From assembly GCA_944389505.1 (NCBI GenBank), contig CALXMP010000002.1:186001-250000 (forward strand): a DNA stretch of 64,000 nucleotides, read 5' to 3'. Positions 41,542-51,800 of the stretch are shown in pieces. Source of the DNA: an uncultured Spirochaetaceae bacterium (lineage in GTDB: Bacteria; Spirochaetota; Spirochaetia; Sphaerochaetales; Sphaerochaetaceae). Made by a program: the position numbers and the translations under genes. Every line of letters begins with the position of its first letter. The first letter of the stretch is position 1. The notes beneath the pieces were generated by a model. The model saw nothing but the letters and a program-made list of their open reading frames with translations, had not been told where the DNA came from and searched no databases.

Positions 41542-42549
41542 ATGAACCGATTTCTTTCATTCCTTGAGAGGAGGGCGGAAGCCTACCTTACGAGGAAGAA
41601 GCAGATAAAGGAATATAGCAGGACGAAGAAGCATACGGTCCTTGGTGAGATCTGGAGCTGGGTCGATGCGCTTATTTTCGCGATATTCTGGGTGATCATC
41701 ATCAACCAGTACCTCTTCCAGCTTTTCGTGATTCCGTCACCGTCAATGGTCCATACCCTTGAGGTCGGCGATAGGGTAATCGTCAACAAGGACAGCTATG
41801 GCGTTGAGCTCTATCCTGCAGGGAAGAAGGTCTTTACGGATGACAGGCGCGTCCAGCGCGATGAGATAATAACATTCTACAATCCCGAATATGACTCAAA
41901 GGGCCCGTTCTTCGATATCCTCTCGCAGGTTGTCTACATGGGAACGCTGACGCTTGTGAATATAGACAGGAACGACGATGGAACACCTGCGGAGAGGCTC
42001 TATGTCAAGCGTGCCGCGGGCATGGGCGGCGATACGATTGTCTTCGATGATGGCAATGTTTTCATAAAGCCTTCTGGAACAGATGAGTTCATCCCAGAGG
42101 AGCTCTTCCGCGAGAGGACAGGACTTGCATCAGGTCCCCATAGATCTGTCAATCCAGAGTACTATCCTGGACTCAGGGCTGCAGGTGCGATCACAGCATA
42201 CCATGAGATGGGCTATGATCCATTCCTTCCGCGTGAGCTCTATGACTCATATATGTCGCTTCAGGGCACTGGCTATGACTATGTCTTTGACCGCTATGCG
42301 CTTGAGAAGGCGAGGACGGAGACGCTTGCCTCCTTCGATCCTTCGGATATGTCCCTCCGCTCAGACAGCGCTGTCTATCAGAATGGAATCTACGTCCCGT
42401 CAGGACATGTCCTCCCTCTTGGCGATAATCGTGATAATTCCAGGGATGGAAGATACTTCGGACCTGTTGAGGAATCGAGGATAAACGGACGTGTCGTCGG
42501 CAGATTCTGGCCTCTCTCGAGAATCTCATCCCTCGCGGACAATGAATAG
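41542..42549 (+). CDS. lepB: Signal peptidase I
   Basis: LepB cuts Sec and Tat signal peptides at the membrane surface. The 335-residue protein has a long charged N-terminus and one membrane helix (about 45-62, ALIFAIFWVIIINQYLF). The catalytic Ser is in PSPSMVHT and the catalytic Lys in YVKRAAGMGGD, with the closing box LPLGDNRDNSRDGR then YFGPV. About 130 residues separate the Lys region and the closing box, a large insert comparable in size to E. coli LepB. It heads lepB-hemW-exported protein, with hemW two bases after its stop. Confidence 0.95.
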   Translation: MNRFLSFLERRAEAYLTRKKQIKEYSRTKKHTVLGEIWSWVDALIFAIFWVIIINQYLFQLFVIPSPSMVHTLEVGDRVIVNKDSYGVELYPAGKKVFTDDRRVQRDEIITFYNPEYDSKGPFFDILSQVVYMGTLTLVNIDRNDDGTPAERLYVKRAAGMGGDTIVFDDGNVFIKPSGTDEFIPEELFRERTGLASGPHRSVNPEYYPGLRAAGAITAYHEMGYDPFLPRELYDSYMSLQGTGYDYVFDRYALEKARTETLASFDPSDMSLRSDSAVYQNGIYVPSGHVLPLGDNRDNSRDGRYFGPVEESRINGRVVGRFWPLSRISSLADNE

Positions 42550-42551
42550 CT

Positions 42552-43670
42552 ATGGAAGGACTTGATCGGACAAGGCCTCTGTCTCTCTATATCCACGTGC
42601 CGTTCTGCCATACTAAGTGCGGCTACTGCGCATTCTACTCCGTTCCGGAACGCTTGAGATGCGATGGGGATGTTGGGAGGTATACGGAGCGGACGATTGC
42701 CTCGATTGAGAGGCTCACTGCCGAGTATGATAAGCCATTCCATACCGTATTCATAGGAGGAGGCAATCCTGGGACTATTGGCAGGGAACGCCTTGAGAGC
42801 ATACTCCGCGCTGCGCTTGTCCATGGCAGGCCTGAGGAGTGTACATCTGAGATCAATCCGGAGGATCTCAGTGAATCATTTCTATCAATCGATGCCATAG
42901 ACAGGATCTCAGTCGGTATACAATCGATGGATGAGGGGGTCCTTAGAACACTTGGGAGGAATGCCTCGGCAGAGGATAACAGAAGAGCCCTCTCTATGCT
43001 TTCAGGCTCCGGCAAGAGATTCAATGCTGATATCATAACAGCAGTTCCGGGAGAGAGCGTGGAAACTTCTCTTTCGGATATCGAGACGATAGCAGGCTAT
43101 GGGGCCGGGCATATATCATACTACTGCCTCACCTTTGAAGAGGGCACTCCTCTTGCATCGAGGCTTGAGCCCGTCGGTGAGGATCTTGAGATAGAGTTCC
43201 TTAAACGTGGATGGAAGAGGCTCAGCGAGCTTGGATACAGGCACTATGAGGTGTCTAACTTCGCAAAAGCAGGCGATGAGTGCCTCCATAACAAGGTCTA
43301 CTGGGAGCTTGGACAGTATATCGGGATAGGACCTGGGGCAGAGAGCTCGATAGGCTGGGGAAGAGCTGTATCGCTGAGGGAGCCTGAGGATCTGAGGTCT
43401 TACAATGATGGGCTTAATGGAACCGGTGCCCGCCTGACTCCTGAGGAGACAGAGGAGGAATTCCTGATGACAGCGCTCAGAACGTCAGAGGGAATAGACA
43501 AGAGAATCTATTCGGAGCGCTTCGGCTATGATTTCGACTCCAGGTATGGGGATGCGGTATCATCGCTCGATGCGGCTCTCTACAGGGATAGCAGCCAGTC
43601 ATTCAGCCTTACCGAGGATGGTTTCCTGCTTCTTGATACGGTTATCCTTACGCTTGCCGGGATTATCTGA
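42552..43670 (+). CDS. hemW: HemW-like radical-SAM protein (heme chaperone)
   Basis: The 372-residue protein begins with YIHVPFCHTKCGYCAFYS, the CxxxCxxC cluster of the HemN/HemW group. FIGGGNPGTI and ADIITAVPGESVETSL are typical of the barrel. The HemW C-terminal domain (EEEFLMTALRTSEGID) is present. HemW proteins insert heme rather than oxidise coproporphyrinogen, and the HemN-specific N-terminal extension is missing here. It is cytoplasmic and second in the lepB operon. Confidence 0.9.
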   Translation: MEGLDRTRPLSLYIHVPFCHTKCGYCAFYSVPERLRCDGDVGRYTERTIASIERLTAEYDKPFHTVFIGGGNPGTIGRERLESILRAALVHGRPEECTSEINPEDLSESFLSIDAIDRISVGIQSMDEGVLRTLGRNASAEDNRRALSMLSGSGKRFNADIITAVPGESVETSLSDIETIAGYGAGHISYYCLTFEEGTPLASRLEPVGEDLEIEFLKRGWKRLSELGYRHYEVSNFAKAGDECLHNKVYWELGQYIGIGPGAESSIGWGRAVSLREPEDLRSYNDGLNGTGARLTPEETEEEFLMTALRTSEGIDKRIYSERFGYDFDSRYGDAVSSLDAALYRDSSQSFSLTEDGFLLLDTVILTLAGII

Positions 43671-43676
43671 TAGCAT
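43648..43676 (+). promoter_or_regulatory. Possible leaderless promoter of the exported protein at 43683
   Basis: TTACGC (43648-43653), 17 bases, TAGCAT (43671-43676), then six bases to the ATG. The -35 is poor. Confidence 0.3.
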
Positions 43677-43682
43677 ATTGCC

Positions 43683-44135
43683 ATGAGACGGATCACTGCA
43701 GTTCTTATTGTTATGGTATTCTCCCTGTCGCTGCTTTCGGCATTCGATCCATATGCAGCAGCTCTTGGCAGGCCTCAGCCAGCGCCTGTGCATCACTACC
43801 GCAGATTCTCACCCTCAGAGCTTGAGGTCTCCCTGCTCTCTGACGCGCTCGGAATACGCTATAACAATGCGGAGAGCATCCTCCGCCTTCTCCATCATGC
43901 AGAGGAGATCGACAGGAGGCAGGGCTCGGTGAGGGATGCTGCCTACGGGGTAATTTCATCGCTTAAGGATATCTATGATATCAGAAGACCTCACGGTGAT
44001 GAGGATGACGCACTCCGTTCCCTTTCCCATTCCCTTGACAGGATACTGGATGGCCGCGGCTCCTGGGCAGATCTCGAGAGGGCAGTGAAGAGGAATCTTC
44101 CTACAATACTCAGGGCTCTCATGCGTCACGAATAA
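43683..44135 (+). CDS. Small exported protein of unknown function
   Basis: The 150-residue protein has a Sec signal (RRITAVLIVMVFSLSLLSAF). Its mature part is helical and charged (ESILRLLHHAEEIDRRQGS, DALRSLSHSLDRILDG, LERAVKRNLPTILRALM) and rich in Arg and His. No family is recognised. It follows hemW by 12 bases and could be read from that operon, though a -10-like hexamer ends six bases before its ATG. It is probably periplasmic. Confidence 0.7.
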   Translation: MRRITAVLIVMVFSLSLLSAFDPYAAALGRPQPAPVHHYRRFSPSELEVSLLSDALGIRYNNAESILRLLHHAEEIDRRQGSVRDAAYGVISSLKDIYDIRRPHGDEDDALRSLSHSLDRILDGRGSWADLERAVKRNLPTILRALMRHE

Positions 44136-44156
44136 GCTTAGCTACCATGATTAATA

Positions 44157-44186
44157 TTGACAGCAATTTTCCCATTGTGGTATGTT
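44157..44186 (+). promoter_or_regulatory. Promoter of the yebC-ruvCAB-queA operon
   Basis: A perfect TTGACA (44157-44162) and TATGTT (44181-44186) are 18 bases apart. AAGAGGTG follows before the yebC ATG. Confidence 0.7.
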
Positions 44187-44225
44187 GCTTTGGTAATCAA
44201 TCGGAATTCATTAAGAGGTGTAGAT

Positions 44226-44966
44226 ATGTCTGGCCACAGTAAATGGGCAACTATAAAGCACAAGAAGGGTATTGCTGACGCAAAGCGCGGTCAGAAATTC
44301 ACAAAGCTGATCAAGGAGATCACTGTAGCGGCAAAGGATGGAGCCGATCCGGATTCGAATGCCCGCCTCAGGACTGCTATCCTCAAGGCAAAGGCTGAGA
44401 ACATGCCTAAGGACAACATCGACAGGGCAATCAAGAAGGGAAGCGGCGAGCTTGCCAACTCTACATTCTATGAGCTCACATATGAAGGCTATGCCCCGGG
44501 CGGAGTTGCAATCATCATCGATACTCTTACAGACAATAAGAACAGGACTGCAGCTGATGTGAGATCCACGCTTACAAAGCTTGGCGGCTCCCTTGGCGCA
44601 ACAGGCTGTGTCAGCTACATGTTCCAGACAAAGGGAGTCATCACATACGATGCTTCGAAGTACACGGAGGACCAGGTTCTCGAGGCTGCTCTTGAGAATG
44701 GAGCTGACGATGTCTCTACAGAGGATGGCGTGATCGAGGTTACGACAAGCTCTGCTGATTTCGCACAGGTTCTCGAGGCTATGCAGAAGGCCGGATTCGA
44801 GCAGGACAGTGCCGATGTACAGCGTGTCGCTGATCAGACCGTCACACTCGACAACGAGAAGGCCAACAAGGTTCTCAAGATCGTAAGCAGGCTTGAGGAT
44901 CTCGATGATGTGCAGCAGGTTTCAACGAACCTTGAGCTGCCTGAGGACTTCCAGGAAGAGGAGTGA
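44226..44966 (+). CDS. yebC: YebC/PmpR-family protein
   Basis: The ATG at 44226 begins the invariant MSGHSKWATIKHKKG; an earlier in-frame start at 44157 lies on the promoter. The 246-residue protein shows DPDSNARLRTAILKAKAENMPKDNI, YEGYAPGGVAIII and GGSLGATGCVSYMF. Family members act as transcription regulators or as ribosome-rescue factors at proline-rich stretches (YebC-type). Location ahead of ruvC is classic. It overlaps ruvC by 4 bases. Confidence 0.95.
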   Translation: MSGHSKWATIKHKKGIADAKRGQKFTKLIKEITVAAKDGADPDSNARLRTAILKAKAENMPKDNIDRAIKKGSGELANSTFYELTYEGYAPGGVAIIIDTLTDNKNRTAADVRSTLTKLGGSLGATGCVSYMFQTKGVITYDASKYTEDQVLEAALENGADDVSTEDGVIEVTTSSADFAQVLEAMQKAGFEQDSADVQRVADQTVTLDNEKANKVLKIVSRLEDLDDVQQVSTNLELPEDFQEEE

Positions 44967-45454
44967 TAGTCCTTGGCGTAGATCCAGGACTTGCGGATAC
45001 GGGCTGGGGTGTTGTCGAATTCGATGGACAGCGCTACCGGCCTGTTTCTTTCGGTACGATCAAGACAAGTCCTGAGGAGAATCAGCAGAAGCGCATCTAT
45101 ACCATTGCGGAGGATTTAGGAACGCTTGCAGCGCGCTTCTCCGCCGATGTTGTCGCAATGGAGGATATCTTCTTCACGAAGAACATAACCTCAGCAATCC
45201 CCGTCGCCAAGGTCATCGGAGCGGCGATACATAAATTCACAGAGCTCTCCCTTCCCGTCCATCTCTATTCACCTCTGGATGTGAAGATGGCTGTAACCGG
45301 CATGGGACGGGCAGAGAAGAACCAGGTGCAGGAGATGGTAAAGATACTCCTGAATCTGAAGGATATACCGAGGCCGGACCATGCAGCCGATGCTCTTGCA
45401 GACTGCATATGCTATTGCACCCATAACGCGCTCAAGGTTACAATCCGGTCATGA
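44963..45454 (+). CDS. ruvC: Holliday junction resolvase RuvC
   Basis: RuvC nicks Holliday junctions symmetrically in concert with RuvAB. The 163-residue protein starts with GTG (GTGA overlap) and begins VLGVDPGLADTGWG with catalytic Asp. MEDIFFTKN holds the Glu and HAADALADC the C-terminal acid pair. All catalytic acids are present and length matches the family. It overlaps ruvA by 4 bases. Confidence 0.96.
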   Translation: MIVLGVDPGLADTGWGVVEFDGQRYRPVSFGTIKTSPEENQQKRIYTIAEDLGTLAARFSADVVAMEDIFFTKNITSAIPVAKVIGAAIHKFTELSLPVHLYSPLDVKMAVTGMGRAEKNQVQEMVKILLNLKDIPRPDHAADALADCICYCTHNALKVTIRS

Positions 45455-46071
45455 TCAATTCCATTACAGGGAGGATCACGAAGATCGCTCCCGATTACGC
45501 TTACATACTTCTTCCATCAGGAGTGGAGTACAGGGTGGAGATCTCCTCGAATGCTTCGGCGGTCTTCTCATCCCTGCCTGATAAGGAGAATGCACGCATC
45601 CTCTGCTATCTCCAGCACAGGGAGGATGCTATGACGCTCTTCGGATTCTCCTCCGAGGAGGAGCGCTTCTGCTTCGAGCAGCTCCAGACCGTTCCCGGCA
45701 TCGGAGCAAGGCAGGCTCTGAGGATACTTTCCGGCATCACGGTCCAGAATCTCATAAAGTCCCTCGATGCGCAGGATGTGAAGACACTTGCGAAGGTGCC
45801 TGGCATCGGACCTAAGACAGCGCAGAAGCTTGTGCTGCAGCTGAGGAATGTACTCGTGCTCGAGGATGATGAGGCAGAGCCGAAGGCTGAGACGCCTTCC
45901 CAGTTCAGGGATCTCATTGATTCGCTTGCGGAGATGGGATTCGAAAGGAAGCAGATCGTGAGGACGCTCTCGGAGGTAATGTCCGAGAATTCGCTCATAA
46001 TCCAGGGCAAGGATGCCCGTGAAGCAGAGAGCTTCCTCTTCCCGCTCGTCCTTAGGAGGCTTTCCAGATGA
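45451..46071 (+). CDS. ruvA: Holliday junction branch-migration protein RuvA
   Basis: RuvA tetramers bind the four-way junction and hold RuvB motors. The 206-residue protein begins [18 protein letters not shown] (OB-like domain). Two helix-hairpin-helix motifs follow, at about residues 73-85 ([14 protein letters not shown]) and 108-122 ([19 protein letters not shown]). A C-terminal RuvB-binding domain completes it. It overlaps ruvC and ruvB by 4 bases each. Confidence 0.96.
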   Translation: MINSITGRITKIAPDYAYILLPSGVEYRVEISSNASAVFSSLPDKENARILCYLQHREDAMTLFGFSSEEERFCFEQLQTVPGIGARQALRILSGITVQNLIKSLDAQDVKTLAKVPGIGPKTAQKLVLQLRNVLVLEDDEAEPKAETPSQFRDLIDSLAEMGFERKQIVRTLSEVMSENSLIIQGKDAREAESFLFPLVLRRLSR

Positions 46072-47135
46072 TTGTCGAGAATGGAATTGATAAAGCCGAT
46101 GAGATCATCCTCAAGAGCGCTGAGAGACCTGTCGATGCCTCCTATCAGGAGGAGGACAGGGCCGAGAACATGCTCAGGCCGCAGTATCTTGAGGACTTCC
46201 AGGGTCAGCAGCGCATAAAGGACAACCTTTCTGTATTCATAAAGGCCGCAAGGGCGCGTAACGATGCCCTGGACCATACATTCATCGTAGGCCCTCCAGG
46301 GCTTGGCAAGACAACGCTTGCATCGATCATCGCAAATGAGATGCACAGCGAGATAAGGATGACAAGCGCTCCTGCGCTGGATAAGCCTAAGGATCTTGCC
46401 GGAATACTTACCAACGTATCGGAGAACTCTGTCTTCTTTATCGATGAGATCCACCGTCTCAAGCCGGCGCTTGAGGAGATGCTTTACATCGCGATGGAGG
46501 ACTTCGAGATAGACTGGGTCATAGGTCAGGGACCTGCTGCAAGGACGATGAGGATCCCTCTTCCCCATTTCACGCTTATCGGGGCGACTACGAAGGCAGG
46601 TTCTGTCTCCTCTCCGCTTGCTTCCCGCTTCGGGATCAACCTCCATATCGATTTCTATGGTCCGGAGGAGCTCTCCTCGATAATCTCCCGCTCCGCGCAC
46701 ATCCTCGAGACGGATATCACAGAGAGGGCTGTGGAGATGCTTGCAAGGTGCTCAAGGGGAACTCCGAGAATAGCGAACAGGCTTTTAAGGAGGCTCAGGG
46801 ACTTCGCCATTGTCCTCGGCAATGGAACCATCACAGAGGATATCGTGCACGAGGGGCTTGATAGGCTAGGCATCGACGAGAACGGTCTTGAGCGCATGGA
46901 CAGGAATATCCTCAGGACAATCATAGAGTTCTACGGCGGCGGACCTGTAGGTGCTGATACGCTGAGCATCTCGGTGGGTGAGGCGGTCGAGAGCCTTGAG
47001 GATTACTACGAACCGTACCTTATACAGCAGGGCTATCTGAAGAGAACACCCCGCGGACGCTGTGTCACAGGCAAGGCCTATGATCTTCTGGGCCTCAAAG
47101 GAGGTGGGAATGCTGACCAAGGATTACTATTTTGA
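46068..47135 (+). CDS. ruvB: Holliday junction DNA helicase RuvB
   Basis: RuvB is the AAA+ ring motor of branch migration. The 355-residue protein has [18 protein letters not shown], Walker [10 protein letters not shown], Walker [12 protein letters not shown] and the sensor motif [21 protein letters not shown] winged-helix C-terminus ends it ([17 protein letters not shown]). It overlaps ruvA by 4 bases, and queA begins inside its 3' end. Confidence 0.97.
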   Translation: MIVENGIDKADEIILKSAERPVDASYQEEDRAENMLRPQYLEDFQGQQRIKDNLSVFIKAARARNDALDHTFIVGPPGLGKTTLASIIANEMHSEIRMTSAPALDKPKDLAGILTNVSENSVFFIDEIHRLKPALEEMLYIAMEDFEIDWVIGQGPAARTMRIPLPHFTLIGATTKAGSVSSPLASRFGINLHIDFYGPEELSSIISRSAHILETDITERAVEMLARCSRGTPRIANRLLRRLRDFAIVLGNGTITEDIVHEGLDRLGIDENGLERMDRNILRTIIEFYGGGPVGADTLSISVGEAVESLEDYYEPYLIQQGYLKRTPRGRCVTGKAYDLLGLKGGGNADQGLLF

Positions 47136-48150
47136 TCTTCCATCTGAGCTTATAGCGCAGGAACCGTCCGAGAGACGCGGAGCTGATAGGCTTCTTCTCC
47201 TGGACAGGGCACGCGGATGCTATGAAGATCATATGATGGAAGATTTCCCGTCGCTTCTCCACAAGGACTCCGTCATCGTCGTCAACAGCTCCAAGGTACG
47301 CAAAGCACGTGTATATGGCACCGCGGAGACCGGTGGGATAGTGGAGTTCCTCTTTCTGTCCCCTAATGCCGATGGCAGCTGGAAATGCATGGTCAAGAAG
47401 GCTAAGAAGCAGAGGGAGGGCAAGCGCTATACCTTCATGGACAGGGATGGCAATGCTGTCGCTGAGGGCATGATCGAACGCGTTAACGCTGATTCGACAA
47501 GGGATGTCGTCTTCTCATCTTCAATCGATGAGTCCTTCTTCGATAAGTGCGGTCATGTTCCTCTTCCTCCATACATCAAGAGGGAGGACAGCTTCAGCGA
47601 TGAGTCCAGATACCAGACCGTATACGCAAGGACCCCGGGCTCTGTTGCCGCACCGACTGCAGGGCTTCATTTCACGAAGGAGCTGATGGATCAGGTGAGG
47701 GGAATGGGCATTCCCATCTATGAGGTGACACTCCATGTAGGGGCTGGCACGTTCCTTCCTGTCAGGACGGAGAATATCGAGGACCACCATATGCATACAG
47801 AGCACTATGAGATCTCATCGGAGACTGCCAATGCTCTCAATGAGGCGAAGAAGGCAGGAAAGCGGATCGTTGCTGTCGGTACGACATCGGTGCGTACGCT
47901 TGAGAGCGCTTCAGATGAGAATGGAATGCTTACCAGGCTCTATGGTGATACAGATATCTTCATAAAGCCGGGCTACCGCTTCCGCTTCATAGATGATCTC
48001 CTGACGAACTTCCACACGCCCGAGTCAACGCTCCTGATGCTCGTCTCGGCACTTGCTGGAAAGGATGAGATATTCAGCGCATATAAGCATGCCATAGCTG
48101 AGCGCTACCGCTTCTTCAGCTATGGGGATGCGATGTTCATCAGAGGCTGA
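47110..48150 (+). CDS. queA: S-adenosylmethionine:tRNA ribosyltransferase-isomerase
   Basis: QueA forms epoxyqueuosine in tRNA by transferring ribose from SAM. AAGGAGG stands seven bases before the ATG at 47110, inside the end of ruvB (26-base overlap). The 346-residue protein shows [45 protein letters not shown] and [15 protein letters not shown], all diagnostic. It converges on tmk with an 11-base overlap. Confidence 0.96.
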   Translation: MLTKDYYFDLPSELIAQEPSERRGADRLLLLDRARGCYEDHMMEDFPSLLHKDSVIVVNSSKVRKARVYGTAETGGIVEFLFLSPNADGSWKCMVKKAKKQREGKRYTFMDRDGNAVAEGMIERVNADSTRDVVFSSSIDESFFDKCGHVPLPPYIKREDSFSDESRYQTVYARTPGSVAAPTAGLHFTKELMDQVRGMGIPIYEVTLHVGAGTFLPVRTENIEDHHMHTEHYEISSETANALNEAKKAGKRIVAVGTTSVRTLESASDENGMLTRLYGDTDIFIKPGYRFRFIDDLLTNFHTPESTLLMLVSALAGKDEIFSAYKHAIAERYRFFSYGDAMFIRG

Positions 48151-48757
48151 GGGCAGATAGCTCTTTGCGTATCCTGCTTTCAACTTCCTCCTCTGATAGG
48201 GCGCCATCGACAGTTATGAGCCTGACGCCATCTGGCAGGGAGGAGAATGCTGCGATGTAGTTATCCCTTACCTTTGAAAGGAATGAGGCCCTGTCGAAGA
48301 GCTCCTTCTCTCCGCCACGCTTTTCGATGCGCTCCATGCAGACGTCGACAGGTGTATCGATGAAGACGATGACCTGAGGAAGCGGGAACCTGTTTATCGA
48401 GAGGATGAAGGATGGATCGCATTCGACGCTCTGGTATGCGATTGAGGAGTAGAAGTATCTGTCCGATATAACGATGCGTCCCTCCTCGGACATCCTCAGT
48501 ATGCCATGGCTTTCGCTGAATATATGGTCATGCCTGTCGGCAGCATACAGGAGGGCAAGCGCCTCAGGCGTTGTGACGACCTTCTTCTGCAGTACCTTCC
48601 TTACAAGCTGGCCGATCGGATTGTCCGTAGGCTCGGCAGTGAGATAGTACTCCCTCTTGTTGAACTCATAATATCTTGCGAGATTGCGTATCTGCGTCGT
48701 CGTTCCAGCTCCGTCGAGCCCTTCGAAGACGATGAATGAACCGAGAATCTTATCCAT
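48140..48757 (-). CDS. tmk: Thymidylate kinase with non-canonical P-loop
   Basis: Tmk phosphorylates dTMP to dTDP. GAGGAG precedes the ATG. The 205-residue protein has FEGLDGAGTTTQ as its P-loop, with Thr at position 19 where Lys is expected. DRYFYSSIAYQ is the DR(Y/F) motif and AEPTDNPIGQLVR binds dTMP. The LID region (MERIEKRGGEKELFD) is short. Apart from the Lys-to-Thr change, all landmarks are present, so it is probably active by a variant mechanism rather than degraded. It lies head-to-head with tamB. Confidence 0.9.
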   Translation of the reverse strand: MDKILGSFIVFEGLDGAGTTTQIRNLARYYEFNKREYYLTAEPTDNPIGQLVRKVLQKKVVTTPEALALLYAADRHDHIFSESHGILRMSEEGRIVISDRYFYSSIAYQSVECDPSFILSINRFPLPQVIVFIDTPVDVCMERIEKRGGEKELFDRASFLSKVRDNYIAAFSSLPDGVRLITVDGALSEEEVESRIRKELSALSL

Positions 48758-48828
48758 ACAGCTCCTCTTATGCGGGATATGGTTTCCCCATGGTGGATGA
48801 AAGTATTATAATCCCTGTTGAGGTGCCG

Positions 48829-51800
48829 ATGAAATACCACTCACCATTCTCTACGATTATTATATCGATTGCTGTGCTTCTGGTATTCCTTGCAGTTGCT
48901 CTTCTGACCGTTGCGGCACTCTCGATGACCAGCCCGACGCTCATCCTCGCGAATGAGCTGATGGAGAAGCTCGAGGCATCCGATTCGGATATATCCATCT
49001 CATTCGGATCGATTGACAGGAATCTCAGGGATGGTGTCTTCATATCGGATCTATCGGTAGGATACAGGGGGGAGGAGGCCGCATCGTTTGAGCGGCTGAC
49101 TGCCCATATGGGGCTTTTCCAGCTCATCAGATTCGCGGTTCTCGGAACTGGCAACCTCAGTATCGAGGCAGAGGGCGGAAGCATATCGATAACCGAGGAG
49201 ATGCTTGAAGGGGGAGGAGGAAATCATGAAGGAGGTCTTCCTGATCTTGGTTTCCTTGACAGGTATTCGATATCCTTCCATCTCCATGGATTCGATATCT
49301 CACTTCCGGGAGGGTTGTCGATCGATGATGCGGAGGCATCGCTCTACCTCGACCATGGCATAAGCGGTTTTTCGGGCAATCTTATGACCGGTGGTATTGC
49401 CTATGATGGAGAGGACTTCTCCTTCGACCTCTCATCGCTTCTTATTACGGCTTCCTATGATTCAGGCCTCGCTCTTGCATTCTCCGCGGACAGCGCATCA
49501 TTCACATCCGATGACATCGGCGGAGAGGCTTCGGATGTTGTCGTTCGTCTCTCCCTGGAAGATGATTTCAGCATAGGAGAGCTCTCATTCTCCGTATCAT
49601 CCCTCTCCGGAAGCGCAGATGATGCGGTATTCAGCACCGGTCAATCCTCCGCTTCATACAGCTCCTCAGGGATGGCAAGCATCGTTCTTACGGAGATAGG
49701 CGCAGAATACGGGGAGTACAGCATCACCGCATCCAGGCTTGATGCGCTCAGGACGGACAGGGCTGCCGGTGATTTCATCATCTCCGATCTCTCCGTCTCC
49801 TCTGATGGGAATATCTTCTTCACATCTCCCCGTATCGAGGTCGGCGGCAATGCGGATGAGCGCAGGGTATCACTCTTTGCGGAAAGCTCCGAGGTATCGA
49901 TGCCGGACAGCGCCGGTGGGTATATCGGAAGCATAGTGCTTGGATCATTCAATGGCATCCTGACGGAGAACAGCGGAATATACTCCTTCGAGTCCGGTGC
50001 ATCTATCAGCACGGTATCCGATCTCGATGTCATAAATAGCTCTTCTGCAGATCTCTCTGTATCAGGCACATTCACTGCCGATGGCCTGATAGACGCAGAG
50101 CTCCATGCCAGCTCTGTGCGTCTCCCTATGGTCAGCGATCCGTTCAGCGCCGATCTTTCCTACAGGAACAATGAGATAAGGGTGAATGCATCATTTGCCG
50201 ATTCGCTCGAGCTCAGGGGACTATGGGGACAGTCGAAGTATCTCTACATCGATATGGATGACCTTAAGCTCTCCGAGTTCAGACCATATGCCGAGGCCTT
50301 CGCTCCGATACTTCTTCCGTACATAGGGGAGAGAACAGAGGTGGCCGGAACGGTATCGGTGCTCTTTGCTCCAGATAGCTCTGGAGTGCTTAATGGCCCT
50401 GTATCAGCCTCGCTGATCCTCTCCGACCTGAGGTTCAACCAGTACTCATTCTCGCTTGCTGCATCGCTTTCAGCCGAGCTTGTCCCGGGTCGTCTCTCGG
50501 TGTCCTCGCTTACCATTACATCGGACTTCATAAGGGCCGAATGGAATGGCTATGTCGATCTTGGCAGGCTTCTCCCTGCAGGGGACTTCTCCGTTACGCT
50601 GACTGAGACCGGCACGGAGGTATTCCGTGGAAACCTCTCGCTCTCAGAGACGAATGAGTACTACTTCAGCGCCATGATCCCGCGCTTCTCAGAGAGCTGG
50701 TTCAGGGGCAGGGTAGACTTCACCGTCGACGGACTTGTCCGTTCTGCAGCAACGTTCAGAAGCGGAAGAACGGAGTATCCGTTCGATCTCACCGTCGATC
50801 TGATAAATCAGCGCATAACACTGAACAACGAGGCCCTGGATATCCAGGTGGATTATGGCGATACGATCCATGGAATCGCATCGTTCAGGTCATTCGCGCT
50901 GCCAACCCCCTCCGATGATATAAGCCCATGCACGCTCTCTGGCGATATCGATGGTTCATTCTCCTTCTCCGGACAGAGGCTTTCGGTCATTACCGATTCA
51001 TTCCAGATTGTCAATATGAGGCATCTGCCTACAGCCCCCGATCTTTCCTTCGCAGCTTCTATCGGGAACGAGGGAATGGAGATCACGGATATAATCCTCG
51101 CTGGTGTTGAGACCGAGCCGCTGAGAGGCTCTGTAAGCATATCATTCGCAGATCCGTCATTCGCACTCTATCTCTCTTCCTCTAGATCAACAGGCAGGGA
51201 GGAGATACTGGCATCTGTCACATCGGGAGAGGGCATATATGCAGGCATACTCGAGATGAGGTCATTCAACCTTGCACGCATAGGCCTTCCGGGCTTTACG
51301 GGCTCGATAAGCCTCTCCGGCCGTGGCCAGAACCTCGAGGATATCGTCTTCGCTGGCAGTGTCGATGCCGAAAGCTATGATATGGCGAATGATCCGAGGA
51401 CGCTCAAGGCATCGCTGAGGATCGACAGCAGATCGCTCGGGCTTGATGATATCGAGTACAGCAATGGCCTTCTCTCGATATCATCGGAGAGCCTGGAGTT
51501 CTCTTCGGAGACAGGTCTCTTCAGTACGGAAACAGAGGTCTCATATGCCCTTAGGAATGAGGATAGGGATTACCCTGTATCGGCAGCATTCTCGCTCTCA
51601 GGATATTTTGCAGAGGGACCGAATATCGCTGAGGCGCTGATAGCATTCAGAGACGGAGGAGAGTCCTATGCGGATATCGTCCTTTCGTATCTTGATCTTG
51701 ATAACAGGATAAGGACGGGGAAGAGGGATGCTCATATCGAATACAGCAGTGGCCGCCTTGATATCTCAGGCTCGCTTGCCGATGGTTATATCGACATACC

